64,000 nucleotides of DNA from RH-AL1 sp965249685. Its GTDB lineage: Bacteria; Pseudomonadota; Alphaproteobacteria; Rhizobiales; Beijerinckiaceae. A model generated the notes under the pieces. That model made no database searches. It had not been told where the DNA came from and was given only the letters and a program-made list of their open reading frames with translations. The stretch is taken from contig CBDFMN010000003.1 of NCBI GenBank assembly GCA_965249685.1, forward strand, positions 2,480,001 through 2,544,000. The letters run 5' to 3'. Of this stretch, positions 35,964 to 45,324 are shown one piece after another; the stretch's first letter is position 1; every line of letters begins with the position of its first letter. Made by a program: the position numbers and the translations under genes.

Positions 35964-37118
35964 TGGCAGCGGCTTGGCCCCCGTCGGCGTCTGGGGGGCC
36001 GGCAGCACCGGCTGGCCCGCCCTGACCCGTTGGATCCCCTCCGTCACCACGAGTTCGCCCGGCTCGAGGCCGCTCGTCACCGACGCGACGGCGGGCGTCG
36101 ATTGGCCGAGCTTCACCGGACGGCGCTGCGCCTTGTTGTCGGCATCGACGACGTAGACGTATTCGCCCTGTTGATCCATGAGCACCGCGGCGCGGGCCAC
36201 CGTCAGCACCTCGACCGGCTTCACCCCTTCGAGCAGCACGGTCACGAACTCGTTGTCCGACAGTTCGCGCAGGTTGCCCCGCGCGTTGGGGATGTTCAGC
36301 AGCGGGTTGGGGACGGTGCCGCGCAGGATGATCGTGTCGGTCCCGGCCTGCACCGAATTGTCGATGAACTCGAGCTTACCCGGCGACGGATACATCTCGC
36401 CGTTCGGGAGCTTGAGCCGGATCTTCACCGCGCCGAACCCGCCGTTGCCCGCGTATTGTCGCCGCAGGTCGATCACCGTGCGCACCGACACGGGGAAGGT
36501 GACGTACATCGGGTCCTGCCCGACGATCGTCACCAGCGTCCCACTGCCGGGCGAGACGACGTTGCCGATCGTGATCGCGGTGCGGCCGATCTTACCGTCG
36601 ATCGGCGAGGCGATGGTCGTATAGTTCAAGTTGATCTGCGACTGCTCGACGCTGGCTTTGGCACCCAGGACCTGCGCCGCCAGCGCTTTCTGCGAGGCGA
36701 GCGCGGTGTCGACGGTCGCCTGTGCGCCCGCGTTGCTCTTCAGCAGCGATTGCGCCCGCTCCAGAGACACGTTGGCGTTGACGAGTTGCGCCTCGAACTG
36801 ATCAGCCACGGCCTTTTTGCCGTCGAGGTCGGCCTGGAACGGGCCGCGCTCCAACTGATAGAGAAGGTCGCCCTTCTTGACCTCCGCCCCGTCCGTGAAG
36901 TTCACTTTATCGATGAAGGCTGTCACGCGGGCGACGACGGCGACGCGGTTAATCGCCTCGATGCGGCCGATGAACTCCGTCGATTCCGTGATAGGCGTCC
37001 GCTCGACCTTCTGGACGCCGACGGAAGGAGCTGGTGGCGGCGGCGCCTGCCCACGGCCAGGGGTCGCCGCCAGCAGCAGCGCGGGCAGGAAGCCCAGTAT
37101 CATCGATGGCAGCTTCAA
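35961..37118 (-). CDS. RND efflux periplasmic adaptor (membrane fusion protein)
   Basis: The product has 385 residues from a TTG at 37118, which has GGGGAC upstream and gives a basic-hydrophobic signal peptide (KLPSMILGFLPALLLAA). An ATG at 37103 is the alternative, and the frame stays open further upstream. MexA-type order: lipoyl/barrel strands (VAVVARVTAFIDKVNFTDG), an alpha-hairpin coiled coil (about 115-180), the second lipoyl half (TTIASPIDGKIGRTAI), then beta-barrel and membrane-proximal domains. It bridges the pump to an outer-membrane channel. It is the first gene of the adaptor/pump/transglycosylase unit. Confidence 0.9.
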   Translation of the reverse strand: MKLPSMILGFLPALLLAATPGRGQAPPPPAPSVGVQKVERTPITESTEFIGRIEAINRVAVVARVTAFIDKVNFTDGAEVKKGDLLYQLERGPFQADLDGKKAVADQFEAQLVNANVSLERAQSLLKSNAGAQATVDTALASQKALAAQVLGAKASVEQSQINLNYTTIASPIDGKIGRTAITIGNVVSPGSGTLVTIVGQDPMYVTFPVSVRTVIDLRRQYAGNGGFGAVKIRLKLPNGEMYPSPGKLEFIDNSVQAGTDTIILRGTVPNPLLNIPNARGNLRELSDNEFVTVLLEGVKPVEVLTVARAAVLMDQQGEYVYVVDADNKAQRRPVKLGQSTPAVASVTSGLEPGELVVTEGIQRVRAGQPVLPAPQTPTGAKPLP

Positions 37119-37342
37119 GGTACCGGCGTCCCCAGCGCACCGCCCCGTGACGGCCATTGCGACGAGGTGTGCGGTATGGGACCCGGCCAAGGCAAGCGAT
37201 TTCACCGGCCGCTCCTGAACCGAACGGCGACGCGGGACATTAGGTAGGGACCTTGCCTTGCCTTCGATGGCCACGGCGGTAGTTCTATGACGGTTCCCGG
37301 TGTCGAGGAGCGGCAATGCCCCGGTCCCTAGAGGTTTAGCTG

Positions 37343-38794
37343 GTGCTTAAGGAGACCATCGACTTCCGAGCCGTGTTCGACACAACGCCGACGCCGCTCA
37401 TGCTGATGACGGCGGACTTCGAGATTGTCGAGATCAACAAGGCCTACGCGGACGTGGTCGCGCGCAGCGTGGCGGACATTGTCGGACGCGGGATCTTCGA
37501 GGTGTTTCCGTCGGAGGGCACATCCCACACCATGCTCGAGGCGTCGCTGCGACGGGTGAAGGAGACCGGCAAGCCGGACATCCTGGCGGTGCTGCATTAT
37601 CCGATCGCCGTCGGTCAGACTATCGAGGACCGCTATTGGAGCTGCTCTCACCTGCCGGTGCGCGACAGCGAAGGGCGGGTCGCCTTCATCCTGCAGAATG
37701 CCCAGGACGTGACCGCCATGCACGGCGCGACCGTCGCCAACGGCGCGACGCTCGAGACGGCCGTGATGCAGCGGGCCGAGCGCGTCCAGGCGCTCAACGT
37801 CTCCCTGCTGGCCGAGAGCGCCTACCTCCACAACCTCTTCATGCAGGCGCCAAGCTTCATGTGCGTGCTGCGCGGCCCCGACTACCGGTTCGAGCTCGCC
37901 AATTCGGCTTTCATGACGCTGGTCGGCGAACGCGAGGTCATCGGCCGGCCGATCCGCGAGGCGATCCCCGAGGCCCGCGGCCAGTCGCTGCTCGACCTGC
38001 TCGACACCGTCTACCGCTCGGGCGAACCGTTCGTCGGCAAGCAGATGCGGGCCGAGTTCGAGCGGACGCCCGGTGCCGGGATCGAGGATTGTTACCTCAA
38101 CTTCGTCTACCAGCCGATCTTCGGCGGCGACGGCCGCGTCGTCGGCATCTTCGTGGACGGCAACGACGTCACCGACCACGTCAAGGCGGAGAAGTCGCAG
38201 GCGCTGCTCGTGCGCGAACTGCACCACCGGGTCCGCAACACGCTCGCCACAGTGCAGGGCGTGATGAACTCCACCGCGCGCACGGCGGAATCGATCGAGG
38301 CCTACCAGTGGGCCTTCAGCGGGCGGATCTCGTCCCTGGCGCGCACCCATTCGCTGCTGACGGAGGAAATCCAGCAGTTCGTGTCGTTTCCGAACCTGCT
38401 CAAGCAGGAGGTCGCGATCTATTCCGACGGCGACGCGAGCCGCGTGCTGTTGGAGGGGCCGGACGTCGAATTGCCCTCCCAGCTCGCGGTGCCACTTGGC
38501 ATGACCATTCACGAACTGACGACCAACGCCTTTCGCCATGGCGCGTTGAGCACGCCGGACGGACGCATCGCCGTGACCTGGTCCGTCCTCCCGGCCAAGG
38601 AGAAGCGCATTCTGGTCTGCCGCTGGACGGAGACGGGCGGCCCGGCCGTCGCACCGCCGACGCGGCTTGGGTTCGGGTCCATGATCCTCAGCCGGGTCCT
38701 GGCGCAGCAGATCGGCGCCAAGGTGGATGCCCGCTATTCCAGCGAAGGCTTCACGCTGGTCGCCGAGATCCCGATCGACATCGATCGCATCTGA
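37343..38794 (+). CDS. Cytosolic PAS-PAS HWE-family sensor histidine kinase
   Basis: The product has 483 residues from a GTG. There is no membrane segment. Two PAS domains are recognisable: one at about 8-140 (FDTTPTPLMLMTADFEIVEI) and one at about 160-285 (YRFELANSAFMTLVG). The phosphoacceptor is in RELHHRVRNTLATVQG, the HWE/HisKA_2 type. The catalytic domain has the family's HELTTNAFRHGAL and a GFGSMIL G-box. No response regulator is adjacent. HWE kinases of this type act in general stress or light signalling in Alphaproteobacteria; the signal here is unknown. Confidence 0.9.
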   Translation: MLKETIDFRAVFDTTPTPLMLMTADFEIVEINKAYADVVARSVADIVGRGIFEVFPSEGTSHTMLEASLRRVKETGKPDILAVLHYPIAVGQTIEDRYWSCSHLPVRDSEGRVAFILQNAQDVTAMHGATVANGATLETAVMQRAERVQALNVSLLAESAYLHNLFMQAPSFMCVLRGPDYRFELANSAFMTLVGEREVIGRPIREAIPEARGQSLLDLLDTVYRSGEPFVGKQMRAEFERTPGAGIEDCYLNFVYQPIFGGDGRVVGIFVDGNDVTDHVKAEKSQALLVRELHHRVRNTLATVQGVMNSTARTAESIEAYQWAFSGRISSLARTHSLLTEEIQQFVSFPNLLKQEVAIYSDGDASRVLLEGPDVELPSQLAVPLGMTIHELTTNAFRHGALSTPDGRIAVTWSVLPAKEKRILVCRWTETGGPAVAPPTRLGFGSMILSRVLAQQIGAKVDARYSSEGFTLVAEIPIDIDRI

Positions 38795-38878
38795 TCGGCA
38801 ACCCCCTCGATCGTCGGCAAAGTTCTGCGAGCCGCCGGGCCAAACCACGGTATTTTGCGGAGGGGGAAGCCAAAGGCG

Positions 38879-38907
38879 TTAACAGGACGTTACGTGCCAA
38901 GTATAAA
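38879..38907 (+). promoter_or_regulatory. Promoter of the pentose-phosphate operon
   Basis: A -35 TTAACA and a -10 TATAAA are separated by exactly 17 bases, 65 bases before the tkt ATG. The -35 overlaps TTAACAGGACGTTAC, a 7 of 8 match to the CtrA box TTAA-N7-TTAA, which is where CtrA activator sites usually sit. The housekeeping promoter reading is the stronger one. Confidence 0.55.
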
Positions 38908-38972
38908 GGATCGGGGTAGGCGGCGCTTCGGCTCCGGCGTGCGCCGCTCCGAACCCGTCAGGGAGATGATGT

Positions 38973-41057
38973 ATGGCGAATACGGCACGGACCATCGACG
39001 CGACCTCCGACAGCAGCGCGCTCGACCAACTGGCCATCAACACGATGCGCACGCTGACGATGGATGCCGTGCAGAAGGCAAACTCCGGCCACCCCGGCAC
39101 GCCGATGGCGCTCGCCCCGCTCGCCTACACGCTGTGGCAGGACGTGCTGCGCTACGACCCCGCCGACCCGGAATGGCCCAACCGCGACCGTTTCGTGCTC
39201 TCCTGCGGGCACGCCTCTCTGCTGCTCTACACCCTCATCCACCTGACGGGCATCAAGGCCGGCGCCGGCAGGAACGAGCCCGCCTTGACGCTCGAAGACA
39301 TTAAAAACTTCCGCCAATTGTCGTCCAAGACGCCGGGTCATCCCGAATACGGCTTCACCGTCGGCGTCGAGACGACCACCGGGCCACTCGGTGCGGGCTG
39401 CGGCAACAGCGTCGGCATGGCCATGGCGCCGCGCTGGCTGGGCCAACGCTACAACAGGGACGGCGCGACGCTGTTCGACTACAGCGTCTACACGATCTGC
39501 TCGGACGGCGACATGATGGAGGGCGTGTCGAGCGAGGCGGCTTCGCTCGCCGGGCACCTTGGCCTGTCGAACCTGTGCTGGATCTACGATTCCAACACGA
39601 TCAGCATCGAGGGCCACACCGACCTCGCCTTTTCCGAGGATGTCGCCCGGCGCTTCGAGGCCTACAAGTGGAACGTGCTCCACGTGCGCGACGCCAACGA
39701 CACCGAGGCGATCATGGCCGCCTTGGAGACCTTCAAGGCCACCACCGACAAGCCGACGATGATCGTCGTCAACAGCATCATCGGCTACGGCGCGCCCACC
39801 AAGCAGGGCTCGTCCAAGGCGCATAGCGACGCGCTCGGCGTCGACGAGATCCGCGGGGCGAAGAAGTTCTACGGCTGGCCGGAGGACGCGCAATTCCTCG
39901 TGCCCGAAGGCGTCTACGCCCATTTCGACGAGGGGATCGGCGCGCGCGGCGCCGCCCTGAACGCGGAATGGAAGCAGACCTTCGCGGCCTACCGCGGAAC
40001 GCATGCCGAGCTGGCGAAGGAGATCGACCACATCGTCGCCCGGACCCTGCCCGAGGGCTGGGACAAGGACCTGCCGGTGTTCCCGACCGACGCGAAGGGC
40101 GTGGCATCGCGCGACGCCTCCGGCACGGTGATCAACGCCGTCGCCAAGAGCGTTCCCTGGTTCATCGGCGGCTCCGCGGACCTCGCGCCCTCGACGAAGA
40201 CCACCATCAAGGACGCCGACGCCCTGGAGAGGGAGACGCCCGGTGGCCGCAACATGCACTTCGGGATCCGCGAGCACGGCATGGGCGCGGTCGTCAACGG
40301 CCTGGCGCTCGGCGGCTTGCGCGCCTTCGGCTCGACCTTCCTGGTGTTTTCCGACTACATGCGCCCACCCATCCGCCTCTCGGCCCTGATGGAACTGCAC
40401 AATTTCAACGTCTTCACCCACGATTCCATCGGCGTCGGCGAGGACGGCCCGACCCACCAGCCGGTGGAACAGCTGGTCGGCCTGCGCTCGATCCCCGGCC
40501 TCTACACGTTCCGCCCCGCCGATGCCAACGAGGTCGCCGAGACCTATCGCGTGGTGATGAACCTGACGCACAACCCGGCAGCGCTCGTGATGAGCCGTCA
40601 GGCGTTGCCGACGGTCGACCGCGCGACCTACGCCTCGGCCAAAGGCGTGGCGCGGGGCGCCTACATCCTCGCCGACGCGCCGGACGGTCGCCCGCAGGTC
40701 ATCCTCATGGGGACCGGGAGCGAGGTCGCCCTCTGCGTCAGCACCTACGAAGCCCTCAAGCACGAGGGGATCGGCGCCCGCGTGGTCAGCATGCCCTGCT
40801 GGGAATTGTTCGAGAAACAGGACCAAGCCTACCGCGATTCCGTGCTGCCGCCGGACATCAGGGCGCGCGTCACGGTCGAGCAGGCGGCTGTGATGGGCTG
40901 GGACCGCTACGCGGGCGCGTCGGGCAGCATCATCGGCATGCACACCTTCGGCTCCTCGGCGCCGCTGAAGGACCTGCTGACCAAGTTCGGCTTCACGCCG
41001 GAAAAAGTGCTGGAGGCCGCGCGCCATCAGATCGCCCTCCACGCGAAGAACGGCTAA
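38973..41057 (+). CDS. tkt: Transketolase
   Basis: The product has 694 residues. It is a thiamine-diphosphate enzyme exchanging two-carbon units between sugar phosphates. Conserved blocks are NSGHPGTPMALAPLAYTLW, CGHASLLLYTLIHLTG, GPLGAGCGNSVGMA and the ThDP motif GDGDMMEG-like SDGDMMEGVSSEAA; the C-terminal half has EDGPTHQPVEQL. It is the first gene of the run tkt-gnd-zwf-HAD-HAD-pgl, all on one strand. Confidence 0.95.
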   Translation: MANTARTIDATSDSSALDQLAINTMRTLTMDAVQKANSGHPGTPMALAPLAYTLWQDVLRYDPADPEWPNRDRFVLSCGHASLLLYTLIHLTGIKAGAGRNEPALTLEDIKNFRQLSSKTPGHPEYGFTVGVETTTGPLGAGCGNSVGMAMAPRWLGQRYNRDGATLFDYSVYTICSDGDMMEGVSSEAASLAGHLGLSNLCWIYDSNTISIEGHTDLAFSEDVARRFEAYKWNVLHVRDANDTEAIMAALETFKATTDKPTMIVVNSIIGYGAPTKQGSSKAHSDALGVDEIRGAKKFYGWPEDAQFLVPEGVYAHFDEGIGARGAALNAEWKQTFAAYRGTHAELAKEIDHIVARTLPEGWDKDLPVFPTDAKGVASRDASGTVINAVAKSVPWFIGGSADLAPSTKTTIKDADALERETPGGRNMHFGIREHGMGAVVNGLALGGLRAFGSTFLVFSDYMRPPIRLSALMELHNFNVFTHDSIGVGEDGPTHQPVEQLVGLRSIPGLYTFRPADANEVAETYRVVMNLTHNPAALVMSRQALPTVDRATYASAKGVARGAYILADAPDGRPQVILMGTGSEVALCVSTYEALKHEGIGARVVSMPCWELFEKQDQAYRDSVLPPDIRARVTVEQAAVMGWDRYAGASGSIIGMHTFGSSAPLKDLLTKFGFTPEKVLEAARHQIALHAKNG

Positions 41058-41136
41058 CGCAGCGTTTTTGGCGCGGTGCCGCGGGCCGTCGGCACGCTGG
41101 CAAGATAATCGCAACGCGGCCCCTGGGAGTTTGGTC

Positions 41137-42111
41137 ATGCAGCTCGGTATCGTTGGTCTCGGTCGTATGGGCGGTAATATCGCCCGCCGGCTGAAGCGCG
41201 CCGGCCACGACGTCATCGTCTTTGACGTCGATGCCAAAGCCGTCGACACGCTCGCCGGGGAGGGCCTGACGGGCGCCACTGGGCTCGAAGACATCGTCAC
41301 CAAGCTGCAGGCGCCGCGCGCGCTCTGGATCATGCTGCCCGCGGGCACGATCACCGAGCAGACGATCGCCACGGTCGCCAAGACGCTGTCGCCCGGCGAC
41401 ATCGTCATCGACGGTGGCAATTCGTTCTACAAGGACGACATCCGCCGCGCGGCCGAGCTCCGCGAGCATCGGATCACCTACGTCGACGTCGGCACCTCCG
41501 GCGGCGTCTGGGGTCTGGAGCGCGGCTATTGCATGATGATCGGCGGCACCAAGGAAGCCGTCGACCACCTCGACCCGATCTTCAAGGACCTGGCGCCCGG
41601 CGTCGGCACGATCGACAAGACACCGGGCCGCGAGGCCTTCGATCCGCGCGCCGAGCACGGCTACATCCACGCCGGGCCGGCCGGCGCGGGTCATTTCGTC
41701 AAGATGATCCACAACGGCATCGAATACGGGATGATGCAGGCCTATGCCGAAGGCTTCGACATCTTGAAGAACAAGGCGTCCGAGAGCCTGCCGGAGGACC
41801 AGCGCTTCACGCTCAACCTGCCCGACATCGCCGAGGTCTGGCGGCGCGGCAGCGTGGTCGCCTCATGGCTGCTCGACCTCACCTCCATCGCGCTCGCGCA
41901 GGACGAGAAGCTGGCGAAGTTCTCCGGCGCGGTCGAGGATTCGGGCGAGGGACGCTGGACGATCGAGGCGGCGATCGAGGAGGCCGTGCCGGCCGACGTG
42001 CTCTCCGCCTCGCTTTTCGCCCGCTTCCGCTCTCGCCAGGAGCACACGTTCGGCGAAAAGCTCCTATCCGCGATGCGCTTCCAATTCGGTGGCCACGTCG
42101 AACGCAAGTAA
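41137..42111 (+). CDS. gnd: 6-phosphogluconate dehydrogenase, decarboxylating, short (NAD-type)
   Basis: The product has 324 residues, the short class rather than the roughly 470-residue E. coli type. The Rossmann motif is GLGRMGGNIARRL, and strand 2 ends in VFDVDAK. The acidic residue there favours NAD over NADP, which would need the NR-T pattern. Other blocks are IDGGNSFYKDD and the catalytic-Lys region AGHFVKMIHNGIEYGMMQAY. It makes ribulose-5-phosphate, CO2 and NADH. The ATG follows a GGGAG-like site; zwf begins 11 bases after its stop. Confidence 0.92.
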   Translation: MQLGIVGLGRMGGNIARRLKRAGHDVIVFDVDAKAVDTLAGEGLTGATGLEDIVTKLQAPRALWIMLPAGTITEQTIATVAKTLSPGDIVIDGGNSFYKDDIRRAAELREHRITYVDVGTSGGVWGLERGYCMMIGGTKEAVDHLDPIFKDLAPGVGTIDKTPGREAFDPRAEHGYIHAGPAGAGHFVKMIHNGIEYGMMQAYAEGFDILKNKASESLPEDQRFTLNLPDIAEVWRRGSVVASWLLDLTSIALAQDEKLAKFSGAVEDSGEGRWTIEAAIEEAVPADVLSASLFARFRSRQEHTFGEKLLSAMRFQFGGHVERK

Positions 42112-42122
42112 GGGTCGAGGCC

Positions 42123-43667
42123 ATGAACGAGATGCCGTTTGCCAAGGTTTCGAAGAAGAGCACGACCGTCGCGCCGCCCTGCATCCTCGTGATCTTCGGC
42201 GTTTCCGGCGACCTGACCAAGCGCCTGCTGATGCCCGCCATCTACAACCTCTACAACGAGGGGATGCTCAACCAGGATTTCGCGATCCTGGGCATCAACC
42301 GCGGCGGTACGGACGAGGAAAAGTTCCGGGTCGACCTCATCAACTCCGTCAAGGAGATCGTCGAGAGCCATACGGAAGCCGGCCACCCCAAGCTCGACCC
42401 CGAGGCGACCGCCTGGCTCCAGCAGCGCATCTTCCACCTCCAGGGCGACGTCACCACGCCCGAGACCTATCACGACCTCAAGACCAAGCTCGACGCGCTG
42501 TTGAAGGACCGATGCCACGGCAACGTGGTGTTCTACCTCGCCACAGGTCCGGAATTCTTCGGCCCCGTGGTCGAGGGGCTGGGTGGGGCCGGCCTCCTCA
42601 GAAAGTCGGAGGAAGGCTTCCGCCGCGTCATCATCGAGAAGCCCTTCGGCACCGACCTCGCGTCCGCCCGCGCACTCGACGAAAAAATCCTCAAGATCAT
42701 CGACGAGGACCAGATCTTCCGCATCGACCATTTCCTCGGCAAGGAGACGGTGCAGAACATCATGGTCCTGCGCTTCGCCAACTTCATGTTCGAGCCGATT
42801 TGGAACCGCGACCACATCGACCACGTGCAGATCACGGCGGCGGAGACGGTGGGCGTGGAGAAGCGCGGCGGCTTCTACGACAAGACGGGCGCGCTGCGCG
42901 ACATGGTGCCCAACCACATGTTCCAGCTGCTCGCCATGATGACGATGGAAGCGCCGAACTCCTTCGACGCCGACGCCGTGCGCGCCGAGAAGGCGAAGGT
43001 CATCGAGGCGATCCGCAGGATGCCGCAGGCCGAGGCGCTGAAGAACTCGGTGCGGGGGCAATACGTGTTCGGCGAGGTCAAGGGCAAGCCGATGCAGGCC
43101 TATCGGCAATCGCCCGATGTGAGCCCCAAGAGCCGCACCGAGACCTATATCGCGCTGAAGCTGTTCATCGACAATTGGCGCTGGGCCGACGTGCCCTTCT
43201 ATATCCGCACGGGCAAGGGCATGACGGCGCGCAAGACCGAGATCGCGATCCAATTCAAGAAGGCGCCGGGCGTGCTGTTCCGCGACGTCGACGACGGCCA
43301 GCTCTCGTCCTCGCGGATGATCTTCCGCATCCAGCCGGACGAGGGCATCCAGATGCGCTTTTCCGCCAAGGAGCCGGGCCGCAAGGTACGGCTCTCCGAC
43401 GTCAACATGAACTTCCGCTACTCCGACTATTTCAAGTCCTCGCCCTCGACCGGCTATGAGACGCTGATCTACGACTGCCTGATCGGCGACGCGACGCTGT
43501 TCCAGCGCGCCGACAACGTCGAGACGGGCTGGGCGGTGGTGCAGCCGCTGCTCGACGCCTGGGCCGAAGGGCACGACGAGGTGCATTGGTACGAGGCCGG
43601 CAGCGCGGGCCCAAAGGAGGCCGACGACCTGCTGGCCCGCGACGGGCGGCGCTGGCTCTCCTTGTGA
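42123..43667 (+). CDS. zwf: Glucose-6-phosphate dehydrogenase (copy 2)
   Basis: The product has 514 residues. The cofactor motif is GVSGDLTKRLLMP and the active-site block RIDHFLGKETVQ, so it looks fully functional. It differs from the copy at 27315-28871 across its length, for example at the N-terminus (NEMPFAKVSKKSTTVAPP) and in GINRGGTDEEKFR. It lies between gnd and the phosphatase pair, and its stop overlaps the next GTG (GTGA). Confidence 0.94.
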   Translation: MNEMPFAKVSKKSTTVAPPCILVIFGVSGDLTKRLLMPAIYNLYNEGMLNQDFAILGINRGGTDEEKFRVDLINSVKEIVESHTEAGHPKLDPEATAWLQQRIFHLQGDVTTPETYHDLKTKLDALLKDRCHGNVVFYLATGPEFFGPVVEGLGGAGLLRKSEEGFRRVIIEKPFGTDLASARALDEKILKIIDEDQIFRIDHFLGKETVQNIMVLRFANFMFEPIWNRDHIDHVQITAAETVGVEKRGGFYDKTGALRDMVPNHMFQLLAMMTMEAPNSFDADAVRAEKAKVIEAIRRMPQAEALKNSVRGQYVFGEVKGKPMQAYRQSPDVSPKSRTETYIALKLFIDNWRWADVPFYIRTGKGMTARKTEIAIQFKKAPGVLFRDVDDGQLSSSRMIFRIQPDEGIQMRFSAKEPGRKVRLSDVNMNFRYSDYFKSSPSTGYETLIYDCLIGDATLFQRADNVETGWAVVQPLLDAWAEGHDEVHWYEAGSAGPKEADDLLARDGRRWLSL

Positions 43668-44500
43668 GCGAGCCGGCGCGGCAGGTCCGGCTGGTCGTCT
43701 CCGACATCGACGGGACGCTCGTCACGGCGGACAAGACGCTGACGCCTGGGGCGATCCGCGCCGCCGGCCTGCTGGCGGAGGCGGGGATCGCCCTTTCGCT
43801 TGTGTCGAGCCGGCCGCCAGCCGGTTTCGCCATGCTGAGCGGGCCGCTCAACCTCAGCCACCCGCTCGGCGCCTTCAACGGCGGCGCCCTCATCAACCCG
43901 GACGGGAGCGTCATCGACGAGACGCTCCTGCCGGCGGAGGCCGCGCGTCCGGCGCTCGCGACCTTCGCCGAGATGGGCGTCGACGCCTGGCTGTTCACCC
44001 GCGAGACCTGGTATGTCCTCGATGCCGCCGGCGCCTACGTGGCGAAGGAGCGGCACACGATCCAGGCCGAACCGGCGGTCGTCGCCTCCTTCGAGCCCTA
44101 CATCGGCCGCGTCGGCAAGCTGGTCGGCTCGACGCGCGATCCCCACCTCCTGGCGCGCTGCGAAGCCGTGCTGCAGGAGCGCCTCGGCACCACCGCCAGC
44201 GCGCGGCGCTCGCAGGCCTACTACCTCGACGTCACGCCGCCCCTAGCCACGAAGGGCCATGCCGTGACCGCCATCGCCGGCGTCCTCGGCATCCCGATGG
44301 CGGACGTCGCGGTGATCGGCGACGCCGCCAACGACCTGCCGATGTTCGCCGTCGCGGGCTTATGCATCGCGATGGGCAACGGCATTCCGGAGCTCAAGGC
44401 GCAGGCCGACTTCACGACCGCCTCGAACGGCGAGGACGGGTTCGCCCTCGCCATGGAACGCTACGTCCTGCCTCGTGCCCCGAGAGCCCCCACGCAATGA
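43664..44500 (+). CDS. Cof-type HAD phosphatase (first of a tandem pair)
   Basis: The product has 278 residues from a GTG that overlaps the zwf stop. HAD motifs: nucleophile VVSDIDGTLVT (D-x-D), SSRPP, KGHAVTAIA and IGDAANDLPMF. The large C2-type cap between them holds GAFNGGALINPDG. Cof-type enzymes remove phosphate from sugar phosphates or cofactors. Placement inside the pentose-phosphate operon suggests a sugar-phosphate substrate or a metabolite repair role. Confidence 0.88.
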   Translation: MSEPARQVRLVVSDIDGTLVTADKTLTPGAIRAAGLLAEAGIALSLVSSRPPAGFAMLSGPLNLSHPLGAFNGGALINPDGSVIDETLLPAEAARPALATFAEMGVDAWLFTRETWYVLDAAGAYVAKERHTIQAEPAVVASFEPYIGRVGKLVGSTRDPHLLARCEAVLQERLGTTASARRSQAYYLDVTPPLATKGHAVTAIAGVLGIPMADVAVIGDAANDLPMFAVAGLCIAMGNGIPELKAQADFTTASNGEDGFALAMERYVLPRAPRAPTQ

Positions 44501-45324
44501 AGCGCCAGCCCGGACCTATTTCCCTCCTGCTCGCCGACGTCGACGGTACGCTCGTTACGCACGAGAAGGTGCTGACCGAGCGCGCGGCGCAAGCGGTCGC
44601 GGCGCTGGCCAAGGCCGGTATCCACTTCGCCATCACCAGCGGCCGGCCGCCCAAAGGCATGGCCATGCTGATCGGGCCGCTCGCCATCACCACGCCCATC
44701 GCCGGCTTCAACGGCGGCCTGTTCGTCAACCCCGACCTCTCGCCGATCGAGGAGAAGGTCTTGCCGGCCGACGTCGCGCGCGACGTCATCGCGATGATCG
44801 GCAAGGCCGGCATGGATGCGTGGCTCTACGCCGGCAACGATTGGATGGTGCACAAGCGCGACGCGCCGCACGTTGCCCGCGAGCAGAAGACGGTGCGGTT
44901 CGAGCCCAAGGTCGTGGACGATTTTGGCGAGGCCGCCGGACGCGCGGTGAAGATCGTCGGCGTGAGCGACGACCCCGACCAGATCGGCGCCTGCGCCAAG
45001 GCAATGCGCGAGCGGTTTGGCGCCAAAGTCTCCGCGGCCCTCTCGCAACCCTATTACCTCGACGTGACCCACCCGCAGGCCAACAAGGGCAGCGTGGTGG
45101 ATTACCTCGCCACGCGCTTCGCGATCCCGGTTTCGGCGATCGCCACGATCGGCGACATGCCCAACGACGTCGACATGTTCCGCCGCGGCGGGTTCTCCAT
45201 CGCCATGGGCAACGCGTCCGCCGAGGTGCAGGGCAAGGCCGACATGGTGACGGCCGATTGCGATCACGACGGTTTCGCCGAGGCCGTCGAAAAGCTCCTG
45301 GTGGCCCGAGGGGATTCACGCTGA
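44497..45324 (+). CDS. Cof-type HAD phosphatase (second of a tandem pair)
   Basis: The product has 275 residues and starts in an ATGA overlap with the previous gene. It is colinear with its neighbour over the whole length: LLADVDGTLVTHEK, TSGRPPKGMAMLIGPL, AGFNGGLFVNPD, QPYYLDVTHPQANKG and IGDMPNDVDMFRRGG. The two clearly arose by duplication and have diverged, most strongly in the cap, so their substrates may differ. Its stop overlaps the pgl start (TGATG). Confidence 0.88.
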   Translation: MKRQPGPISLLLADVDGTLVTHEKVLTERAAQAVAALAKAGIHFAITSGRPPKGMAMLIGPLAITTPIAGFNGGLFVNPDLSPIEEKVLPADVARDVIAMIGKAGMDAWLYAGNDWMVHKRDAPHVAREQKTVRFEPKVVDDFGEAAGRAVKIVGVSDDPDQIGACAKAMRERFGAKVSAALSQPYYLDVTHPQANKGSVVDYLATRFAIPVSAIATIGDMPNDVDMFRRGGFSIAMGNASAEVQGKADMVTADCDHDGFAEAVEKLLVARGDSR

